Source: an uncultured Pirellulales bacterium
GTDB taxonomy: Bacteria > Planctomycetota > Planctomycetia > Pirellulales > Thermoguttaceae
Direction: 5' to 3'
Length of the DNA: 64,000 nucleotides
Assembly: GCA_938015445.1 (NCBI GenBank)
Contig: CALLPE010000005.1
Location: 1-64,000 of the forward strand
The position numbers and the translations under genes were made by a program. Numbering within the stretch: the first letter of the stretch is position 1; every line of letters begins with the position of its first letter. Of the stretch, positions 55,125-61,935 are shown piece by piece. The notes under the pieces are model-generated. The model saw only the letters and a list, made by a program, of their open reading frames with translations. It ran no database searches and was not told where the DNA came from.

Positions 55125-56927
55125 TCATTCGTAACGGCCAAGGTCTGGTTTGATTCCTTCGGGCGTCTCGTCGCTGTCGATGTCGAACCATTCGTCTTTG
55201 AAGACGATTCTCTCGCCGCGGCGGGCAGCGATGTTGGTCGTCAGCGCCACTACGGCGTCGGAAAGGGCGACTTCCGGACCGCAGCGCGGCTGATTTTCGG
55301 GCGCAGGATTGCGAATGCACCACGCCCAGTGCTCGATCTGTTCGGTGTATCCTCGTTTGGCCGGCATCAACCCCAACTGGCCGATGGCTGCCGATTCCGG
55401 GTCGCCGCCGTCGGCGCGGGCCAGCACTGGGGGGCGCTTGCCCTGGGCGTCGGCGGGGCCCAGTTGCACACGTAATTTCTGCGTAGTGTTGGCGCCCAGG
55501 AACAGCATCACGTCGCGCTCGGTTTCCAGCACGAGCGTGCCTTTGTCGCCGAAGATCGTCTCGCCATAGCCCCCGAACCCGCTGCCGTTTATCGAAGAGT
55601 ATTGCATGCCGATGGTCTTCTTGGCGGCGTCTGGATCGCTGGGGTCGTAGCCTTCGCCGGGAAACTCGTAAATGCAGAATACGTGGTCTTCGATGTCGCG
55701 GTCCAGCGGAAACACCGGCCGGTTGGCGGCCGCAGCCACGGCGATGGGATGTGGCTTCTTGGATTTGTCCTTGTGCATCGCCGACACGAAGATGCTGGCC
55801 GCATCGAGCTGATGGCTGCCCAACTCGGCCATCAAACCGCCGCCGGTGCGGTCCCACAATCGCCAGCGAAGCAGTTCTTCGATCGCCGGGCGGCGATAGA
55901 CGTTGCCGGCCGCATCGCGCAACTGGTAATCCTGGTAACCGAACTGTTTGGCCAGATCGACGATCGCCTTGTCTTCTATCTGTGCTAATTTCTGTTTGAC
56001 GCGCTGCTCGGTCGTCTGGCGGTTTCTGGTAAGCTCTTCGATGCGGCGTTTGTCCGTCTCCTTCTTGAGCCGCTCGTCGATCTCCGCCAAAGACTTCCGA
56101 TACTGTTCCAGTTCGCGCAACAAGCGGTCGGCCTGGGGGTCCTCGGGTCGGGCTTCGCGGGGCATCGGTTGCTGCCAGCTATCGTTGCCCGGCAAGTTGC
56201 CCCGATGCCACTGCGCCCGGATGTAATGCACCTTGCCGATCAATCCTAGCCTGACCACTTCTACGGCGTTATTGTACAGGATGCTGTAGTGCCGCTGATG
56301 TCCGACGGCCAGGTACAGTCCGGTGTTGCCGCCAGTCCAAGTTTGGCGGGCGAGGCGGGCCATTTCTTTGCACTCCGCGACGTTGTGGGCCATCAGCTTC
56401 TCGGTCAGTACGTGCAGGCCCGCCTTCATCGCCTTGATGGACGCCACAGCATGCAAGTGCAGAGGCAGGGCGATGATCACCGCTTCCACACCGTCCTGCT
56501 TGGCGTTGGCGATGAGGGCCTCGTAACCGCCGTTTTGGTGGTCGTACACTTTGACGTGCTTGCGGGCCTCTTCTTCGCTTTTCCAGCCGAAGACCTTCAA
56601 CAGCCCTGGCCGGGCCTCTACGCCTACCTCGCCGTGAAATGCGCGATAGATGCTGTACGGGCGGATGTCGGCGATAGCGCGGACTTCGACGAACTTGGGG
56701 TTCATCGCACCGATTAACACGCATCCTTCATCGCCGGTGCCGATTACGCCCACCCGCACCGGCTCGCTTACGTCGCCGTAGCCGAAATAAAGCTGTCCCA
56801 GCCCTTTGCCCGAAGCCACCTCGGCCTTTATCCCCTTCATCAGCAGGTCGCGCCGCACGTAGCGGCTGCCGATGGCCGCACAGAAGTTCTCTTTGCCGAT
56901 GGCCTTTTCCTCAGGAGTCAAGTACAT
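55125..56927 (-). CDS. Gfo/Idh/MocA-family protein with coiled-coil insertion (paralogue 1)
   Basis: A 600-residue protein; the ATG has GGAG about 13 nt upstream (CCGGAGAAAGCG). The NAD(P) motif is VRVGVIGTGDEGCV (about 57-70), and the family EK motif appears as VLTEKLMAHN. Between the Rossmann domain and the rest of the catalytic domain lies a charged coiled coil (about residues 275-325: RELEQYRKSLAEIDERL, DKRRIEELTRNRQ). GSHQLDAASIF contains the catalytic His region. The N-terminus aligns with the Tat signal of the next paralogue (RRDLLMKG) but has lost the hydrophobic core, so this copy is probably cytoplasmic. Substrate unknown. Confidence 0.88.
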   Translation of the reverse strand: MYLTPEEKAIGKENFCAAIGSRYVRRDLLMKGIKAEVASGKGLGQLYFGYGDVSEPVRVGVIGTGDEGCVLIGAMNPKFVEVRAIADIRPYSIYRAFHGEVGVEARPGLLKVFGWKSEEEARKHVKVYDHQNGGYEALIANAKQDGVEAVIIALPLHLHAVASIKAMKAGLHVLTEKLMAHNVAECKEMARLARQTWTGGNTGLYLAVGHQRHYSILYNNAVEVVRLGLIGKVHYIRAQWHRGNLPGNDSWQQPMPREARPEDPQADRLLRELEQYRKSLAEIDERLKKETDKRRIEELTRNRQTTEQRVKQKLAQIEDKAIVDLAKQFGYQDYQLRDAAGNVYRRPAIEELLRWRLWDRTGGGLMAELGSHQLDAASIFVSAMHKDKSKKPHPIAVAAAANRPVFPLDRDIEDHVFCIYEFPGEGYDPSDPDAAKKTIGMQYSSINGSGFGGYGETIFGDKGTLVLETERDVMLFLGANTTQKLRVQLGPADAQGKRPPVLARADGGDPESAAIGQLGLMPAKRGYTEQIEHWAWCIRNPAPENQPRCGPEVALSDAVVALTTNIAARRGERIVFKDEWFDIDSDETPEGIKPDLGRYE

Positions 56928-57201
56928 TTTTCGCTTTCTCCGGTTGTAACAGCAGGCCGCCGCTGGCGGTCGCCGGCCGCTCGATTGTCGATTGTCGCAA
57001 GTCGCCCGACGCTTCAGCGCCGCGGTGGGCTGCGGTTTGCCAAATTGCCGATTACGCCTCCTGGTTCTGGTGCTGTTGCACTGGCTGTTGCTGGTGTTCT
57101 CGCAGTCGCTGGGTTGTAGGACGCCATCAACGGCAGCTCGCTAAAGCCGGCTGCGCCCTAGCTGCGCCGCACTGCCGGGCGGCTGCCGCCGGCCAGTCGC
57201 T
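56928..57201. other. Intergenic gap with simple-sequence tracts
   Basis: Contains CGATTGTCGATTGTCG and a CTGTTG/CTGGTG-rich tract (about 57060-57115) between the tandem oxidoreductase genes. No gene or hairpin of note. Confidence 0.4.
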
Positions 57202-58905
57202 TCACACCCCGTAACGTTTCAGCTCCTCTTCGCTATCGTCGGGCGTTTGGTTGCTGTCGATATCGAACCATTCTTTCTTGAAATCGATACGTCTGCCTTC
57301 CCGTGCCGCTTTGTTGGCCGTCAGGGCGATTACGGCATCGGCCAGGGCCACTTCGGGATGGCAGCGGGGCATATTTTCCCTGGAACGGTTGCGAATGCAC
57401 CATGCCCAGTGCTCCAATTCTTCCCGGTACCCCCGGCTTACCGGGCCAGCCGTGGCGCCGGCTACTGCCACTGCGGCGCTGGCTTGGGTGTCTAAAGTCG
57501 GGCCGACGGAGGCCGGGCCGGCACTGACGGTTCCCTGCACTTCCGCCCCTTTGAACGGGCTGAGCGTCTGTTCCCGCTCCAATACGAAGCCGCCGTTGGT
57601 GCCGTGGACGATCTCTCCGTATCCCCCAAAACCGTTGCCGTTGATGGAACTATACTGCACACCGATCTTTTTCTTGGCTCCGTGGGCCGGATCGCGGGGA
57701 TCGTATCCTGGGGCGGGAAACTCGAAGATGCAATAGACGTGGTCTTCCACGTCGCGGTCCGCAGGGAAAATCGAGCGGCTGGCCGCGGCCGCCACGTTCA
57801 GCGGATATTGCTTCTTCCCGTCGTGTGCCGCGGCGATGAAGATGCTGGCCGCGTCGAGCTGGTGGCTACCCAACTCGGCCATCAAACCCGCCCCTGTGCG
57901 ATCCCACAACCGCCAGCGGATCAATTCCTCGGCCGGCGGACGGGGCAGAGGCTTGCCCTGGGCGTCCTTGATCTCCTTGTACGTGTAGCCGTACTGCTCG
58001 GCCTTGTCCTTGATCAGGGCGTCGTTGATCTGCGCCTGGCGCAAGGCCACTTTGGCCATGGCGGTTTCGATCTCCTTGGCCGTTTGGGCGGCCTGTAGCT
58101 CGCGCTTGGCGGCCTCGAGCAACTCCAGCAACCGTTTGGCCTGCGGGTCTTCGGGCTTGATTTCCTTGGGCATCGGCTGCTGCCAGCTATCGGTGCCGGG
58201 GATGTTCCCGCGGTGCCATTGCGCTTGGATGAAGTGCACCTGGCCGATCTTGCCGCTGCGGATCATTTCCACGGCCTCGAAGTAACGGATGTTGTAGTGC
58301 CGCTGGTGGCCGGTGGCTAAATACAGTCCCTTGCCATGCTCCCAGGTGCGATTAGCCACTCGGGCCATCGCCTTGCAAGCGCCCACGGTATGCCCCATCA
58401 GCTTCTCGGTCATCACGTGCAGTCCGGCGTTCATGGCCATAATGGCTGCCGGGGCGTGCAAGTGCAGCGGCAGGGCGATGATCACCGCCTCGATGCCGTC
58501 CTGTCTCGCTTGGCGGATGAGCTCTTCGTAACCGCCGTTGTCGTGGTCGTACACTTTGACGTGTTTGCGGGCCTCGTGTTCGCTCTTCCAGCCGTAAACT
58601 CTCATTAGCCCTGGCCGCGCGTCTACACCCACCTCGCCGTGGAAAGCTCGGTAGATACTGAATGGGCGGATGTCGGCGATCGAGCGGACTTCGATGAAAT
58701 CGGGATTGATGGCCCCGATCAGCACGCAACCTTCATCGCCGGTGCCTAGCACACCCACGCGGACCGGTTTGTTCAGCGACGCGCTATAGCCGAAGTAGAA
58801 AGCCCCCAGGCTGCCGCCGGCAACTGCACCGGCCGCCACCGTACCTTTGATGAAATCGCGGCGCGTCAAATCGTTTGCTGAGCCGAATTGCTGCGGATTG
58901 CTCAT
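57202..58905 (-). CDS. Tat-exported Gfo/Idh/MocA-family protein with coiled-coil insertion (paralogue 2)
   Basis: A 567-residue protein starting MSNPQQFGSANDL, with twin-arginine motif TRRDFIKG at 14-21 and a hydrophobic Ala/Gly stretch, so export by Tat is predicted. The NAD(P) motif is VRVGVLGTGDEGCV (about 48-61) and the EK motif VMTEKLMGHT. A coiled-coil insertion (about 255-305: LLELLEAAKRELQAAQ, AKEIETAMAKVALRQAQ) lies at the same place as in paralogue 1 but has a different sequence. GSHQLDAASIF and WFDIDSNQTP are shared by both. The two genes are tandem duplicates of one ancestor. It would oxidise a sugar outside the membrane. Confidence 0.9.
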   Translation of the reverse strand: MSNPQQFGSANDLTRRDFIKGTVAAGAVAGGSLGAFYFGYSASLNKPVRVGVLGTGDEGCVLIGAINPDFIEVRSIADIRPFSIYRAFHGEVGVDARPGLMRVYGWKSEHEARKHVKVYDHDNGGYEELIRQARQDGIEAVIIALPLHLHAPAAIMAMNAGLHVMTEKLMGHTVGACKAMARVANRTWEHGKGLYLATGHQRHYNIRYFEAVEMIRSGKIGQVHFIQAQWHRGNIPGTDSWQQPMPKEIKPEDPQAKRLLELLEAAKRELQAAQTAKEIETAMAKVALRQAQINDALIKDKAEQYGYTYKEIKDAQGKPLPRPPAEELIRWRLWDRTGAGLMAELGSHQLDAASIFIAAAHDGKKQYPLNVAAAASRSIFPADRDVEDHVYCIFEFPAPGYDPRDPAHGAKKKIGVQYSSINGNGFGGYGEIVHGTNGGFVLEREQTLSPFKGAEVQGTVSAGPASVGPTLDTQASAAVAVAGATAGPVSRGYREELEHWAWCIRNRSRENMPRCHPEVALADAVIALTANKAAREGRRIDFKKEWFDIDSNQTPDDSEEELKRYGV

Positions 58906-58951
58906 GACTTGCTCGTCCTCGAAAGCGACTGCTGCTTCACGTGCGGTTGGT

Positions 58952-58975
58952 GTTCTATACTGGGTTCTATACTGG
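58952..58975. repeat. 12-bp perfect tandem repeat
   Basis: GTTCTATACTGG twice in a row, upstream of the paralogue 2 start. Confidence 0.8.
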
Positions 58976-59078
58976 GACGCACAGCATCGTGCCTCGCACC
59001 CACTATGCCCAACGGTACCGGTCTGGTCTGGCCAGCGGCCACCGACTGCCAGCGCCTACGCAGTCGGCGGCGACACCA

Positions 59079-59114
59079 GCCGGCTTGTAAAATCCAGCCG
59101 GTTGTATAATTCAG
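59079..59114. repeat. 17-18-bp tandem repeat beginning at the DoxX stop codon
   Basis: On the coding strand, CTGAATTATACAACCGG (which contains the TGA stop) is followed directly by CTGGATTTTACAAGCCGG. The extra copy lies just downstream of the gene end. Confidence 0.65.
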
Positions 59115-60142
59115 CGGGGCGCGCCGCCGGTCTTGTTGACCCGCTTTGACAAAAACGGATCGACTATCAGGTGATGCACCAGGTAATCCAGACCACCCCA
59201 ACGGCCCGCCGCGCTAGTGGCAATCACCAACAGCGCCACCATCTCGATGAAATCTTTATTCACTAGCAGTGCGTGTCCCACGATGGGCGGATCGGGGGGG
59301 AAGATCGTAGGCCATGCCGGCTGGGTCATCACCACAAATAACATGAACAAGGCCCCGCCCAAGGCCGCCAAGCGCGTAAACAGCCCCAACAATAAGCACA
59401 AGCCGATTGCCGTCAGTCCGTAGGTCACCGCGAAGTTGATCTGTTCGATGCGGTTCCATCGCAGCGGATTGCGGCTGTGGGGCGGCGGGCCTTTTTCCAA
59501 GGCCCAGGATGGCGGCAGGCACTCTTGCAGCGCGGTCTTCAGCACAGCCTCGCGACCTTCCAGCTCTGCGATCCACTCCGACGCCTGCGCTCGCAATTGC
59601 ATCATCTGGTTCCAGCGCCGCTGCTTTTGGAACGGAGCGCCTTGATGGGCTTCTTTGTCGCGCTGGAAACGCTCCAAAGCGCCGAAGTACGCCTCGATGT
59701 CCTCCACTTGGCTGTTCAAGTAGGCGGCGGCCAGGTCGCAGTGCTTGTCCAGCACGCGCTGGGTGTCCTTCTTGAGGTTTTCGTACGCATTCTGAGCGTT
59801 CTCGTCCGCACCGCGACCCGGCTGGTAGAACCGTAAAAACTCTTCTCGGTACTGCTCCCAACGTTTTCGCAGCGGCTCGATGTCGAATTGTTTTACCTTT
59901 TTGCCTTGTTGCTCGACCTCGATGATCCGCAGCCGCTCGCGGCCGTAAATGTCCGGCACCATGGCGTAGAACAACTCCGCCAACGGCCCCTTAGCCTGAG
60001 TCAGAAACGGCTCGGCCGAGAACGCGTCGCTGTTCTTGATCTTCCACACGCCTTCATACAGGAAGTGGCATCCCAGGCAAAGCCGCAGCACGACAAGCAT
60101 TACTACGGTTGCCAAACCGATGGTGAACTTGTTGCTGTTCAG
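59111..60142 (-). CDS. DoxX-family membrane protein with a large charged insertion
   Basis: A 343-residue protein if translation starts at a CTG at 60142. That CTG is preceded by AGGAG with 8-nt spacing, whereas the next in-frame start (TTG at 60115) has no such site. It has one N-terminal membrane helix with the DoxX pattern (LVVLRLCLGCHFLYEGVWKI). A soluble, charged, partly coiled-coil insertion of about 180 residues follows, then three C-terminal helices (TYGLTAIGLCLLLGLFTRLAALGGALF and later). DoxX proteins are small four-helix proteins linked to quinone or thiosulfate redox. The insertion is unusual. It is upstream of two Gfo/Idh/MocA genes, so it may be their membrane redox partner. Confidence 0.82.
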   Translation of the reverse strand: MNSNKFTIGLATVVMLVVLRLCLGCHFLYEGVWKIKNSDAFSAEPFLTQAKGPLAELFYAMVPDIYGRERLRIIEVEQQGKKVKQFDIEPLRKRWEQYREEFLRFYQPGRGADENAQNAYENLKKDTQRVLDKHCDLAAAYLNSQVEDIEAYFGALERFQRDKEAHQGAPFQKQRRWNQMMQLRAQASEWIAELEGREAVLKTALQECLPPSWALEKGPPPHSRNPLRWNRIEQINFAVTYGLTAIGLCLLLGLFTRLAALGGALFMLFVVMTQPAWPTIFPPDPPIVGHALLVNKDFIEMVALLVIATSAAGRWGGLDYLVHHLIVDPFLSKRVNKTGGAPR

Positions 60143-60865
60143 GGCAGGTTCTCCTATGGCTGGCTTTGAGCTCGCCGACGGCGAGGCAAAGATACAATTG
60201 ATGCTACTAGTACTGAGCGGGATGAACCATTGGCGCAGCGCTTGCCCGCGCCAGCAATGTCCGACGGTGCAACAGCCTTTTGCTCACCCCCCGCCCGGCA
60301 ATAGCGCGGTGTAATGCGATGGCTCTTGCACGTCCCAGCAAACCGCCGAACCGGCTGCGCCCCGGTCGTCGGTGCCCGGCAGGCCAACGCGGCTTCCTTT
60401 TGCATTTATTCTAACGGCTTCCTTTTGCATTCATTCTAACTGTCAGCAAACAGACGTGCTAGTGGTGCAGTGGGCAAGTGTCAGCCAGCAAGAGTACTCC
60501 CGCTCCGCCTGGTTCCCCCGCCTACAACGCGACCGGCTGGGCCAATAAGACGAGGATCGGTAACGTGTCGCACGGCGATTCGATGCGCCGGGCGAGCCGT
60601 AGGATTTACCTCGATCGCCCTACGGCACAGCTTCCGCTCGTTGAACGACGTGTACCTGCCCCGCCAGTGGAGCATGTAGCGGTTTATCTCTCGAAGGAAG
60701 TCCAATTTCGACCGAAACTATCAGCCCGGGTATTAAAGCCCTCCGACATTGCCGTACCGATACAAACCTCCTGGCGAATTGTTCGGTCCGGTGTTCGGGT
60801 TGCACTTTGCTGTGAAGGGAAATTAGACTGAGCGGGTGAATCATCGCCGCAGAGACTTGGCAGCC
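60143..60865. other. Divergent intergenic gap
   Basis: Separates the DoxX set (minus) from the 2-hydroxyacid dehydrogenase (plus). No gene is convincing. A 25-bp tandem repeat is the only feature seen. Confidence 0.5.
60391..60440. repeat. 25-bp tandem repeat, two copies
   Basis: Two adjacent 25-bp units differing at one base, each starting GGCTTCCTTTTGCAT and ending ATTCTAAC (60391-60415 and 60416-60440). Confidence 0.92.
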
Positions 60866-61861
60866 ATGAACAAACCTCGAATCGTACTGTGTTATCCGGT
60901 GGAAGCGAAGCACATCGCACAAATCGCCGACGCCGCCCCTTGGGCCGAGATAGTCGACGCCGGCCAGGAGCGCATCGCCGAGCAAATCTTTACAGCCGAC
61001 ATCTTCTGCGGCCATGCCAAAGTACCCATCGACTGGGATGCCGTGGTGCGGCAAGGCCGCTTGCAGTGGATACAGTCTTCCGCCGCCGGCATGGACCACT
61101 GTCTGGTGCCTTCGGTGATCGAGTCGCCTATCGTGGTGACCAGTGCATCGGGCGTGTTGGCCGATCAAGTGGCCGAGCACACTGTGGCGCTGCTGACGGC
61201 CTGGACGCGCAGCCTGCCAGTGTTCTTCGAGGCCCAGCGAAGACGCCAGTTCATCCGCCGCCCGACAAGAGACCTGACGCGCAGCACGGTGGGCATCGTG
61301 GGCTTCGGGGGCGTGGGACGTCGGGTGGCGAAGCTGCTGGCGGCTTTCGACACGCGCATCCTGGCCACCGACATGTTCCCGCTCGAAAAGCCCGATTACG
61401 TACAAATGCTCCTGCCGGCCGATCGGCTCGATGAAATTCTTCCCCAAGTCGACTTTCTGGTGCTGGCACTGCCGCTGAACGACTCGACCCGTAACATGGT
61501 CGATCGCCGATTCCTGGCACGCATGAAACGCGGCAGCGTGCTGGCCAACGTGGCCCGTGGCGCACTGGTGGTGGAAGACGACTTGGTCGAAGCGCTCGCC
61601 AGCGGTCACTTGGCCGGCGCGGTAATGGATGTAACCGAACCGGAGCCGCTGCCGCCGCAAAGCAAACTGTGGGATTTGCCGGGCGTGATCATCACCCCGC
61701 ACGTGGGCGGACAAGCGGCCTGGCGCATCGACCGGATGACCGAGCTTTTCTGCCAGAACCTGCGGCGATGGCGGGAAGGACTACCGCTGATCAATTACCT
61801 GCCCGACAAACGTTTGGGATTCCCGATCCGTGGTGCAGGGTATCCCATCTGGGGATCGTAG
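60866..61861 (+). CDS. D-2-hydroxyacid dehydrogenase
   Basis: A 331-residue protein from MNKPRIVLCYP. The NAD-binding motif is VGIVGFGGVGRRVAKLL. Catalytic residues match the family order: Arg in LANVARGALV, Glu in VTEPEPLP, and His in ITPHVGG. Members reduce 2-keto acids to D-2-hydroxy acids or the reverse, as in phosphoglycerate or glyoxylate metabolism; the substrate is unknown. It is divergent from the sugar-oxidation set and convergent with the propeller gene at the window edge. Confidence 0.93.
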   Translation: MNKPRIVLCYPVEAKHIAQIADAAPWAEIVDAGQERIAEQIFTADIFCGHAKVPIDWDAVVRQGRLQWIQSSAAGMDHCLVPSVIESPIVVTSASGVLADQVAEHTVALLTAWTRSLPVFFEAQRRRQFIRRPTRDLTRSTVGIVGFGGVGRRVAKLLAAFDTRILATDMFPLEKPDYVQMLLPADRLDEILPQVDFLVLALPLNDSTRNMVDRRFLARMKRGSVLANVARGALVVEDDLVEALASGHLAGAVMDVTEPEPLPPQSKLWDLPGVIITPHVGGQAAWRIDRMTELFCQNLRRWREGLPLINYLPDKRLGFPIRGAGYPIWGS

Positions 61862-61935
61862 CCAATAGGCGAGATGCGGTTGCGGCTGGGTGAGCGGGTT
61901 GCCCTTTTCCACCGTATTCCCCGAACACGCACCGT

